Below are positions 7,162-12,340 of a stretch of 12,340 bases of DNA, in pieces. The position numbers were made by a program, and so were the translations under genes. Numbering within the stretch: position 1 is the first letter of the stretch; every line of letters begins with the position of its first letter. The stretch lies in the NCBI GenBank assembly GCA_016208645.1, contig JACQXP010000114.1, positions 1 through 12,340 on the forward strand. The letters run 5' to 3'. The notes beneath the pieces were generated by a model. That model searched no databases and was not told the DNA's origin. It was given only the letters and a program-made list of their open reading frames with translations. This DNA comes from Candidatus Methylomirabilota bacterium. GTDB taxonomy: Bacteria > Methylomirabilota > Methylomirabilia > Methylomirabilales > 2-02-FULL-66-22.

Positions 7162-8070
7162 CTAGAGTCTGGCCCACGCCTCCACGAGCGCCCGCTTGGC
7201 ATTGGCGATGATCGCCCCCGAGGTCTCGCCCGCGGCCGGCTTCACCTCGAAGGCCACCACCGGGCGCCGCCCCCTGGCCAGGTACCCGATTTCGAAGAGT
7301 TCCTTCAGGAACTCCACCACCTGGGGCACGTCGTTCTCGCCGCCCGGAATGCCGAATCGGGGGTGCTGATCTCCGTAGAGGGGATGACCCTGCCGCTTCA
7401 CGCAGTTGCCGATGTGGATGTGCGCGATGTTCGGCTTCTTCAGGGTGCCCAGGGCCTTCTTGGGGCTCTCCTCCTGGATCGGGAGATGGCTCAGGTCCAC
7501 CATGATGCCGAACTCGGGGAAGTCCTTGCGCAACGCCTTGCACACCGCCAGCGCATCCTTGTGGGGGCCGATCAGGCACTTCTTGTCGTACTTGGCGTCG
7601 AAGCTCTCCAGGACGAGGCGCAGGCCCTTGCCCCGGGCATACCCCGCCAGGTCGCGGAGCGAATCAATGAGCAGCTTCATGGCCTCATCGCGCCGCTCCC
7701 CGGGGTCCGGGCCGCTCAGGACCGCGATGGCGCCCGCCCCCACCTCGGCTGCCTCGTCGGCGCACGCCTTCACCTGGTCCACCGCCCGCTTGCGGTCGCC
7801 GGGATCGAAGCTGTTCAGGTTCAGCTTCTGCGTCAGCAGGGCCGGCTGGGCCCCGAAGCCGACGGTCATGTGGCTGCTGGCCAGGAGCGTCTTCACGCGC
7901 TGGCGCTCCGCCGGGTCCTTGACCCAGGTGATTTCGACGGCTGAGAAAAAGTCGTCCTCCACGATCTTCGTCAGGGTGTCGTAGATCGGCCCCTCCCCCT
8001 TGAGGCACTCGGGGTAGGCCATGAAGTGCACGATGCCCACCTGCATGTAGGATTGGAGTGACTCGCGCAT
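7162..8070 (-). CDS. Sugar phosphate isomerase/epimerase-like TIM barrel protein
   Basis: A 302-aa member of the xylose isomerase-like / AP endonuclease family 2 barrel superfamily (COG1082 type). It opens with the first barrel strand VGIVHFMAYPE (11-21). It carries the expected metal-ligand pattern at strand ends: E155 in LVLESFD, D192 and H195 in MVDLSHLP, H217/H219 in HIHIGN, H236 in GDQHPRFG and E275 in VAFEVKP. Such proteins bind a divalent metal and typically isomerise, epimerise or dehydrate sugars or inositols in the cytoplasm. The exact substrate cannot be told. The start at 8070 follows AAGGAGG with 5 bases spacing. A candidate extended -10 promoter lies at 8137-8145, and a hairpin follows the gene. 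It lies between a zinc-ribbon gene and a sensor kinase; no sugar kinase or dehydrogenase is adjacent, so a pathway is not implied. Confidence 0.88.
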   Translation of the reverse strand: MRESLQSYMQVGIVHFMAYPECLKGEGPIYDTLTKIVEDDFFSAVEITWVKDPAERQRVKTLLASSHMTVGFGAQPALLTQKLNLNSFDPGDRKRAVDQVKACADEAAEVGAGAIAVLSGPDPGERRDEAMKLLIDSLRDLAGYARGKGLRLVLESFDAKYDKKCLIGPHKDALAVCKALRKDFPEFGIMVDLSHLPIQEESPKKALGTLKKPNIAHIHIGNCVKRQGHPLYGDQHPRFGIPGGENDVPQVVEFLKELFEIGYLARGRRPVVAFEVKPAAGETSGAIIANAKRALVEAWARL

Positions 8071-8079
8071 GGGTGCCTC

Positions 8080-8092
8080 CTTCTCAGAGAAG
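8080..8092 (-). promoter_or_regulatory. Short dyad at isomerase ribosome-binding site
   Basis: CTTCTC (8080-8085) and GAGAAG (8087-8092) form a perfect 6+6 inverted repeat around one base. On the coding strand the right half runs into the Shine-Dalgarno AAGGAGG of the isomerase gene. It could be an operator half-site pair. The centre is too small for a good RNA hairpin, and a chance dyad is possible. Confidence 0.25.
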
Positions 8093-8136
8093 ATGACAGA
8101 CCGGCCCGCCAGCCGGGAGAACCCGCGTTCGCACGG

Positions 8137-8145
8137 AGTATACCA
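8137..8145 (-). promoter_or_regulatory. Candidate extended -10 promoter for isomerase gene
   Basis: TGG followed by TATACT on the minus strand (8145-8137) is a good extended -10 element. The region 17 bases further upstream has only a weak -35. It lies about 67 bases before the isomerase start. The surrounding CTGGTATNCTC is shared with the candidate binding-protein promoter at 3771-3800. Confidence 0.4.
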
Positions 8146-8186
8146 GGGCTCGATCCTCGCCGCCAGCCTTTGTGCGCTCCTGTTAT

Positions 8187-8597
8187 TTATGGGCCCGGAG
8201 GAAACAGGGAGGGATCGTAATCGATGAGCCGGCCGGCCGAGAGGGCCAGGCCCGCCACGGCCGGCACGGCGCCGACGATGAGACAGGGCACTTGCCGTCG
8301 CTCCCGCGAGGGCCGGCGCCGGTCCTGCCGCACTAGGTCACCCCGGCCGCGCCGGTCGCCCCGCCGGCGGTCCAGGATGACCTGGATGCCGCGGATGGCC
8401 TTGAAGGCCGTCTGGATCTTGGGATAGAGGAAGGAGCGCTCGGGAGGTACCACCGCGAATCGCGCCCCGACGGTGAAAAAGCGCTGTGCGCAGCGGGGAC
8501 AGATGCCGTGGGAGACCTGGGCCTCTTCCCCCCGCCCCTCGGTGATCGTTGTTCCGCACCACGCGCAGACGGTCCGCATCGTCGCGGACCCTATCAT
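8187..8597 (-). CDS. Small zinc-ribbon protein with Arg-rich tail
   Basis: A 136-aa protein of unknown function. Near the N-terminus it has a CxxC...CxxC zinc ribbon: C11/C14 in VCAWCG and C33/C36 in SHGICPRC. This layout is common in small conserved bacterial proteins and in ribbons joined to signalling proteins. A middle helix is followed by an arginine-rich stretch containing RRRGDRR (about residues 73-100), and then a hydrophobic segment of roughly 18 residues (CLIVGAVPAVAGLALSAG) that might insert in a membrane. The start at 8597 was chosen for GGGGAGG three bases before the ATG. The ATG at 8579, which gives MRTVCAWC, is a real alternative and would match the usual ribbon N-terminus; the ATG at 8633 seems too far upstream. 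It is divergent from bshC and precedes the isomerase gene by 116 bases. The arginine-rich stretch may bind nucleic acid or phospholipid; that is a guess. Confidence 0.7.
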   Translation of the reverse strand: MIGSATMRTVCAWCGTTITEGRGEEAQVSHGICPRCAQRFFTVGARFAVVPPERSFLYPKIQTAFKAIRGIQVILDRRRGDRRGRGDLVRQDRRRPSRERRQVPCLIVGAVPAVAGLALSAGRLIDYDPSLFPPGP

Positions 8598-8647
8598 AGG
8601 CCTCCCCGTTTCGCCAAGCCCTTTGTGCCCCATCCCGGGTCTCTGCC

Positions 8648-8676
8648 TTGCCGTCCAGAGACTGCTCTGCTACCCT
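8648..8676 (+). promoter_or_regulatory. Weak candidate promoter for bshC
   Basis: TTGCCG (8648-8653) and TACCCT (8671-8676) are 17 bases apart with TGC before the -10. It is the best sigma-70-like site I see in the divergent region (8598-8855) between the zinc-ribbon gene and bshC. The -10 is poor (3 of 6 consensus bases), so this is tentative. Confidence 0.25.
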
Positions 8677-8742
8677 GACAGCGGTCTGATGATCGCACGG
8701 ACATTCCTGCCCCCGATCGGCCAGCATCCGAAGGAGCCATGC

Positions 8743-8856
8743 ATGTCCTATCCTGCTGCAGGCGCGTCGTCGTGCCGCGCCAGACGACCGTTCCTCCCCG
8801 CCAGGCCTGTCCCGCCATCCCGCCGCCAGCCGCGGCCGACCCCGGAGCAGGCGTGA
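8743..8856 (+). CDS. Possible 37-codon leader ORF coupled to bshC
   Basis: An ATG at 8743 has AAGGAG six bases upstream (8731-8736), better spaced than for any other start in this gap. The ORF runs 37 codons to a TGA at 8854-8856 whose last base is the first base of the bshC ATG (TGATG). The peptide begins MSYPAAGASSCRARR, is rich in proline and arginine, has one cysteine, and resembles no family I know. Good ribosome-binding site plus exact stop/start overlap suggest translational coupling or a regulatory leader for bshC. The weak point is that any open stretch in GC-rich DNA can end like this by chance. Confidence 0.35.
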   Translation: MSYPAAGASSCRARRPFLPARPVPPSRRQPRPTPEQA

Positions 8857-10475
8857 TGCGGCTGGATCTCCGGCAGCTTCCCGGCGCCTCGTCGCTGGTC
8901 CGCGACTATGTCCACGCCTTCCCGCGGCTCGCGCCGTTTTACGCGGGAAACCCCCAGGCCCCGGACGCCTACCAGGAGCAGGCCGACCGGTGCGATGCCC
9001 GTACCTATCGCCGGCGCGAACTCCGGGATCTCTTGCTGGCCCAGAACGAGGGCTGGGGCGTCCCGCACATCGTCCGCCAGCGGATCGAGGAACTCGGTCA
9101 CCCCCGGGCCGTGGCGGTGGTGACGGGGCAGCAGACGGGCCTGTTCGGCGGCCCGCTCTTCACCCTCTACAAGGCCCTGACGGCCGTGCAACTGGCCGCG
9201 CGCTTGCAGGTCGAACTGCGACGTCCGGTGATCCCCATCTTCTGGATGGCCTCCGAGGATCACGATGTCGCCGAGGCGGATCACATCCAGCTCCTGGATC
9301 GCACGGGGACCCCGGTGACCCTGCGCCACGCCTCCTGGGGATCTCCTTCCGGGTTCATTCCGGCGAACCTGCGCCTCGGCCCTGCCATTGCCGAGACCCT
9401 GGAACGCACCTGGGCGCTGCTGCCGGCCACGGAATTCGTCCCGGCCCTGCGGGACGTCCTGGCCCAGGCCTACGCGCCCGAGCGGACGCTGGCCGAGGCC
9501 TTCGCCCGCTGGATGGTCCACCTTCTGGGCGGATGTGGACTGGTGCTGGTTGACGGGGCGGATCCCGGCCTGAAGCGGCTCGCGGCCGGCATCCTGCAAC
9601 GGGAGCTGGACGAGGCGCCCCGCTCGTCCCGCGCCATACTGGAGGTCAGCCAGTCGTTGCGCGCCCTGGGTTACCCGGTCCAGATCGAGGCGCGCCCCGA
9701 CGGGGTGAATTGCTTCCTCCTCCGGGAGGGGCGCCGCGGTCTGGTGAAGGATGGGAATGGATTCCGGCTGCGCGATAGCAAACAGATGATCCCGGCGGCC
9801 GACCTCCTGCGCCTGGCGCAGGACGAGCCCGAGCGCTTCAGCCCCAACGTGGTCCTGCGGCCCGTCGTGCAGGATTGCCTCTTCCCCACCCTCGCCTACG
9901 TGGCCGGGCCGGGGGAGCTGGCGTATTTCGCACAGCTCCGCCCGGTGTACCAGGCCTTCGACGTCGGCATGCCGCTCGTCGTCCCCCGCGCCTCCCTCAC
10001 CCTCGTGGAGCCGCGCATCGGGGAGCTGCTGGAGCGGTTCCGCCTGGGCCTCCCGGACCTCACGCTGGAGCCGGAGCAACTGAGCAGCCGGGTGCTGCGC
10101 GCCCACCTGCCCCCCGACCTCGAGGCGACGCTGGCCAAGGCCAGGGAAAGTGTGGGCGAGATCTTCCGCGGCGTGGGCGAAGCCATCGCGGCCGTGGACC
10201 CGACCCTCAGGGCGACGGCCGGACAGACCGCCGGCCACGTCCAGGGACACCTGGATCAACTGGAACGCAAGGCGGTGCAGGCCCTGAAGCGGCGGGAATC
10301 GGAGATGCGACAGCAGGTCCAGCGGGTCCGCGGGGCCCTCATGCCCGGCGGCAAGCCGCAGGAGCGCGTGCTGCCCCTCCTGCCCTTCCTGGCCCGGTAC
10401 GGTCCCGCGCTTCTGGAGACGCTCCGGGCCGCCATTGACGGCCCCGGCTGGGAGCATCAACTGGTGACACTATAA
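8856..10475 (+). CDS. bshC: Bacillithiol biosynthesis cysteine-adding enzyme BshC
   Basis: A 539-aa cytoplasmic enzyme assigned to the last step of bacillithiol synthesis, adding L-cysteine to glucosaminyl-malate. The family hallmarks are clear: VVTGQQTGLFGGP (88-100) followed by LFTLYKALTA, then FWMASEDHD (129-137), which form the Rossmann-like nucleotide-binding core. Next comes a long C-terminal helical coiled coil (about 415-500), and finally the typical PQERVLPLLPFLARYG near the C-terminus. Length is normal for the family. The ATG at 8856 gives the usual short N-terminus MRLDLRQLPG. The frame remains open to an ATG at 8739, but those 39 residues look non-homologous and its Shine-Dalgarno is only two bases away. 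bshA lies downstream, separated by a four-helix-bundle gene inside an inverted repeat. bshB is not in the window. Confidence 0.95.
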   Translation: MRLDLRQLPGASSLVRDYVHAFPRLAPFYAGNPQAPDAYQEQADRCDARTYRRRELRDLLLAQNEGWGVPHIVRQRIEELGHPRAVAVVTGQQTGLFGGPLFTLYKALTAVQLAARLQVELRRPVIPIFWMASEDHDVAEADHIQLLDRTGTPVTLRHASWGSPSGFIPANLRLGPAIAETLERTWALLPATEFVPALRDVLAQAYAPERTLAEAFARWMVHLLGGCGLVLVDGADPGLKRLAAGILQRELDEAPRSSRAILEVSQSLRALGYPVQIEARPDGVNCFLLREGRRGLVKDGNGFRLRDSKQMIPAADLLRLAQDEPERFSPNVVLRPVVQDCLFPTLAYVAGPGELAYFAQLRPVYQAFDVGMPLVVPRASLTLVEPRIGELLERFRLGLPDLTLEPEQLSSRVLRAHLPPDLEATLAKARESVGEIFRGVGEAIAAVDPTLRATAGQTAGHVQGHLDQLERKAVQALKRRESEMRQQVQRVRGALMPGGKPQERVLPLLPFLARYGPALLETLRAAIDGPGWEHQLVTL

Positions 10476-10531
10476 ACCGACAGGGGTATCCGACAGCGAC
10501 AGCGAAGGAACCAGCGAGGTAGGGGGGGGTA

Positions 10532-10879
10532 ATGTTCAAGTTCGAGAAACTCGACGTGTGGAAGGTCTCTCTGGAGCTCTATCGGAAGATCGCAGCTGCG
10601 ACCAAGCGACTCTCCCGCCGGGATCAACAATTCTTGGCAGAACAAATCATGCGTGCCGCCCTGTCGATCAGCGCCAATATCGCCGAAGGGACCGGGCGGG
10701 AAGGCATCCGGGAGTCGAAGCAATTCTTCAATATTGCCAAGGGATCCGTGTATGAAGTCGTCAGCATTGCTCATGTTTTGCGACAGGAAGGATTGCTCCA
10801 TGCCGATGAGTTTTCTGACGCGTACCAGCTCTGTGACCGCATCGCAGGCATGCTATCCGGCCTGATCACCAAGCGATAA
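10532..10879 (+). CDS. Four-helix-bundle protein (S23 / intervening-sequence protein family)
   Basis: A 115-aa protein of the S23 ribosomal/IVP four-helix-bundle family (TIGR02436, PF05635). It has the usual start FEKLDVWKVSLELY (4-17), the conserved helix AEQIMRAALSISANIAEG (36-53) and the segment ESKQFFNIAKGSVYEV (61-76). Members are known as ORFs inside intervening sequences of 23S rRNA and are structurally related to Avd, the RNA-binding accessory protein of diversity-generating retroelements. Their cellular function is poorly understood. A purine/G-rich Shine-Dalgarno (AGG...GGGG) lies just before the ATG. Two 60-base rows of the gene (10681-10800) count to roughly 50-58% GC, against about 73% in a row of bshC, so it was probably acquired. 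It sits between bshC and bshA and is bracketed by inverted hexamer arrays. No reverse transcriptase or rRNA is nearby. Confidence 0.9.
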   Translation: MFKFEKLDVWKVSLELYRKIAAATKRLSRRDQQFLAEQIMRAALSISANIAEGTGREGIRESKQFFNIAKGSVYEVVSIAHVLRQEGLLHADEFSDAYQLCDRIAGMLSGLITKR

Positions 10880-10880
10880 C

Positions 10881-10908
10881 GATTCGTCGGGGCGAATCAG
10901 AGCTTTTT
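10881..10908 (+). terminator. Weak intrinsic terminator after four-helix-bundle gene
   Basis: GATTCG (10881-10886) and CGAATC (10893-10898) pair around a 6-base loop starting one base after the stop codon, followed six bases on by TTTTT (10904-10908). The stem is short, so termination is probably partial at best, which would leave bshA connected to upstream transcription. Confidence 0.4.
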
Positions 10909-10975
10909 CGCTGTCGGACCTCGCTGTCGCTGTCGGCATCCTCCCTGTCCCTGTCGGCTCTTGGAGTTCCATGAC

Positions 10976-12097
10976 ATGAAGATCGGTATCACCTGTTACC
11001 CGACCTACGGCGGCAGCGGCGTCGTGGCGACCGAGCTGGGCAAGGCCCTGGCCCAGCGCGGGCACGAGATCCACTTCATCAGCTACTCGCTTCCCTTCCG
11101 GCTACAGCACTACCACGAGCGCATCTTCTTCCACGAAGTGGAGATGGTGACCTACCCGCTGCTGGAGCACCCGCCCTACGCCATCGCCCTGGCCGCCAAG
11201 ATGTCCGAGGTGGGGGCCCAGGTGGGCCTGGACCTCTTCCACGTGCATTACGCCATTCCCCACGCCGTCTCTGCCTTCCTCGCCAAGGCGATCCTGGGGC
11301 AGGGGCGGCCCCGGATCATCACGACGCTCCACGGGACGGACATCACGCTCGTCGGCAACGACCGCTCCCTGTTCCCCATGACGCGGTTCGCGCTGGAGCA
11401 ATCCGACGGGGTCACCTGCGTCTCCCGCTACCTGCAGGGAAAGACGCGCGAGGTGTTCGACACCCATCGGCCCCTCGTGGTCATCCCCAACTTCGTGGAT
11501 ACCCGGCGCTTCATCCCGGAAGCCCGGCCCCATCTCCGGGAGCACCTGGCGCCCCACGGGGAGCGCATCCTGGCCCACCTCTCCAACTTCCGCCCGGTGA
11601 AGCGGGCCCCCGACGCCGTCCGCGTCTTCGCGCAGGTGCGCGACCGGTTGGCCGCCAAGCTGGTGCTCATCGGGGATGGCCAGGACGGGCCGCTGGCCCT
11701 GCACGTGGCCCGCGGCCTGGGGGTGGAGCGCGACGTGATCTTCCTCGGGAAGCAGGACGACGTCGAGAGCCTCCTGGCCATCGCCGACCTGATCCTGCTT
11801 CCCAGCGAGGAAGAGGCCTTCGGCCTGGCCGCCCTGGAGGCCATGAGCTGCGCCGTCCCGGTCGTCGCGACCCGGGTGGGCGGCCTTCCAGAGGTCGTGG
11901 AGGATGGGAAGAACGGCTTCCTCCTGCCGCCCGGCGACGTGGAGGGGATGGCCCGAGCCTGCCTGGATCTGCTGGCCGACCCCGGACGCCACGGGGAATT
12001 CCGCACCGCGGCGCGCCAGCGCGCCGTGTCCCACTTCGACACCAGCCTGATCGTGCCCCGATACGAAGCCTTCTACCAGGAGATTGCCACAGGCTGA
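10976..12097 (+). CDS. bshA: N-acetyl-alpha-D-glucosaminyl L-malate synthase BshA
   Basis: A 373-aa cytoplasmic GT-B, family GT4 retaining glycosyltransferase that makes GlcNAc-malate from UDP-GlcNAc and L-malate, the first step of bacillithiol synthesis. The BshA-specific N-terminus MKIGITCYPTYGGSGVVATE is present, with HVHYAIPHA (89-97), LHGTDITLVG (118-127), the C-domain NFRPVKR (204-210), and the donor-binding E-x7-E region EEEAFGLAALEAM (278-290) followed by GGLPEVV. Length is normal for the family. The ATG at 10976 is chosen because it gives the standard N-terminus and GGAG lies 9 bases upstream; a TTG at 10961 in the same frame is less likely. That GGAG belongs to the end of the upstream repeat element. 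bshC is upstream, so the two probably act in one pathway. Confidence 0.96.
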   Translation: MKIGITCYPTYGGSGVVATELGKALAQRGHEIHFISYSLPFRLQHYHERIFFHEVEMVTYPLLEHPPYAIALAAKMSEVGAQVGLDLFHVHYAIPHAVSAFLAKAILGQGRPRIITTLHGTDITLVGNDRSLFPMTRFALEQSDGVTCVSRYLQGKTREVFDTHRPLVVIPNFVDTRRFIPEARPHLREHLAPHGERILAHLSNFRPVKRAPDAVRVFAQVRDRLAAKLVLIGDGQDGPLALHVARGLGVERDVIFLGKQDDVESLLAIADLILLPSEEEAFGLAALEAMSCAVPVVATRVGGLPEVVEDGKNGFLLPPGDVEGMARACLDLLADPGRHGEFRTAARQRAVSHFDTSLIVPRYEAFYQEIATG

Positions 12098-12126
12098 CCC
12101 ATCCGGCTAGCGGCTGATGGACAGCT

Positions 12127-12241
12127 CCGACAGCGACAGGGATCTCCGACAGCGATTCCGATCCTGGTTTTATTCGCTGTCGGCATTCGCTATCGCTGTC
12201 GCCCCTCCCTGTCCCTGTCGCTGTCGCTGTCGGCTCTTGGA
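12127..12241. repeat. Gene-less copy of the inverted hexamer element
   Basis: The left arm (12127-12155) carries CGACAG hexamers and the right arm (12174-12241) the inverse. CCGACAGCGA (12146-12155) pairs perfectly with TCGCTGTCGG (12174-12183) across an 18-base centre, and CGACAGCGACAGGG (12128-12141) with 12213-12226. The right arm aligns with that of the four-helix-bundle element: the 17-mer at 12204-12220 equals 10940-10956, and GCTCTTGGA at 12233-12241 equals 10957-10965. Exactly two extra CTGTCG units are inserted here. It begins 29 bases after the bshA stop and contains no ORF, like a deletion or MITE-like derivative. It could also end bshA transcription as a hairpin. Confidence 0.65.
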
Positions 12242-12269
12242 TACGGCCGTGCCTGTCGCTGTGGCTTCG

Positions 12270-12297
12270 CGGCTCTCGGCTCACGGCGCGCGGCTCG
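12270..12297. repeat. Four tandem CGGCTCN heptamers
   Basis: Four phased 7-base units, three CGGCTC followed by T, A or G and one variant CGGCGCG. It is the same unit and copy number as the array at 1040-1067, and shares a 15-mer with it. It lies directly after the gene-less hexamer element. No gene is seen in the rest of 12098-12340 apart from the promoter at its end. Confidence 0.65.
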
Positions 12298-12312
12298 TCA
12301 CTCCTTTCCCCC

Positions 12313-12340
12313 TTGACACCCATACGACCGGGCGATACAA
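12313..12340 (+). promoter_or_regulatory. Near-consensus sigma-70 promoter at window edge
   Basis: A perfect TTGACA (12313-12318) is followed after 17 bases by TACAA, where the window stops one base short of a full -10 hexamer. It points rightward and probably drives a plus-strand gene, or an RNA, beyond the edge. It is the best promoter match in the window. Confidence 0.6.

Larger units (their letters stand above)
10477..10965 (+). mobile_element. IVS-like element: inverted hexamer arrays around S23 ORF
   Basis: The left arm (10477-10505) carries CGACAG-type hexamers, including CCGACAGCGACAGCGA (10490-10505). The right arm (10908-10957) carries the inverse, including TCGCTGTCGCTGTCGG (10921-10936), the exact reverse complement of those 16 bases. 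The outermost left CCGACAGGG is mirrored by CCCTGTCGG on the right (10949-10957). Between the arms lies the four-helix-bundle gene, whose base composition is clearly lower in GC than bshC and bshA. The right end, through GCTCTTGGA (10957-10965), recurs in a gene-less copy at 12174-12241. Size (about 490 bases) and layout resemble 23S rRNA intervening sequences. No target duplication or transposase is visible, so mobility is inferred from the two-copy arrangement. Confidence 0.6.

Noticed and set aside
7073..7579. Upstream in-frame extension of the kinase
   Set aside because: It overlaps the conserved C-terminal half of the isomerase gene, lacks domain character, and the start at 7072 has its own Shine-Dalgarno.
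8739..8855. Longer BshC starting at 8739
   Set aside because: The Shine-Dalgarno is only two bases from that ATG, and the extra residues do not look like the BshC N-terminus, which begins at 8856.
8748..10460. 570-codon minus-strand frame opposite bshC
   Set aside because: Antisense shadow of a gene with clear BshC motifs; no recognisable protein.
11102..12034. 310-codon minus-strand frame opposite bshA
   Set aside because: Antisense shadow; BshA on the plus strand is unambiguous.
10477..12241. Diversity-generating retroelement
   Set aside because: The four-helix-bundle protein is related to Avd, but there is no reverse transcriptase, no template/variable repeat pair and no target gene in the window.
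10477..12297. CRISPR array
   Set aside because: Units are 6-7 bases and contiguous, with no spacers or cas genes.

Overview
The window is GC-rich chromosomal DNA with bacterial gene structure. It carries two bacillithiol biosynthesis genes (bshC and bshA), a peptide-type ABC transporter segment, a large soluble hybrid histidine kinase, and many short degenerate tandem repeats in the gaps between genes. That mix fits an uncultured, high-GC, Gram-negative-like soil or subsurface lineage such as Rokubacteria/Methylomirabilota or Acidobacteriota. This placement is an inference from gene content and base composition only; no rRNA or other marker gene is present.

Left part (61-8597): every gene lies on the minus strand. 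In transcription order they are a small zinc-ribbon protein (8597-8187), a sugar-phosphate isomerase/epimerase-like TIM barrel (8070-7162), a GAF-GAF-PAS-GAF hybrid histidine kinase with a C-terminal receiver (7072-3836), and an extracellular solute-binding protein (3698-2142) followed by its two permeases (1992-1072 and 954-61). The matching ATPase genes are not in the window. Candidate extended -10 promoters precede the isomerase and the binding protein, and a GC-rich hairpin separates isomerase from kinase. The gap between the binding protein and the first permease is filled almost completely by an inverted array of degenerate heptamers around a long hairpin.

Right part (8743-12097): plus-strand genes. 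A possible 37-codon leader ORF overlaps the bshC start (TGATG). bshC (8856-10475) is followed by a small four-helix-bundle (S23/intervening-sequence protein) gene (10532-10879) and bshA (10976-12097). BshA attaches GlcNAc to malate and BshC adds cysteine to make bacillithiol. The middle deacetylase, BshB, is not encoded here.

The most interesting structure is at 10477-10965 and 12127-12241. The four-helix-bundle gene is bracketed by inverted arrays of the hexamer CGACAG/CTGTCG. A second, gene-less copy of the same inverted structure lies just after bshA, with a nearly identical right end that differs in hexamer copy number. This resembles the 23S rRNA intervening sequences (inverted repeats around an S23 ORF), but sits between protein genes. 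Period-7 arrays at 1040-1067, 1993-2140 and 12270-12297 may be related intergenic elements. The window ends in a near-consensus promoter for a plus-strand gene that lies outside it.
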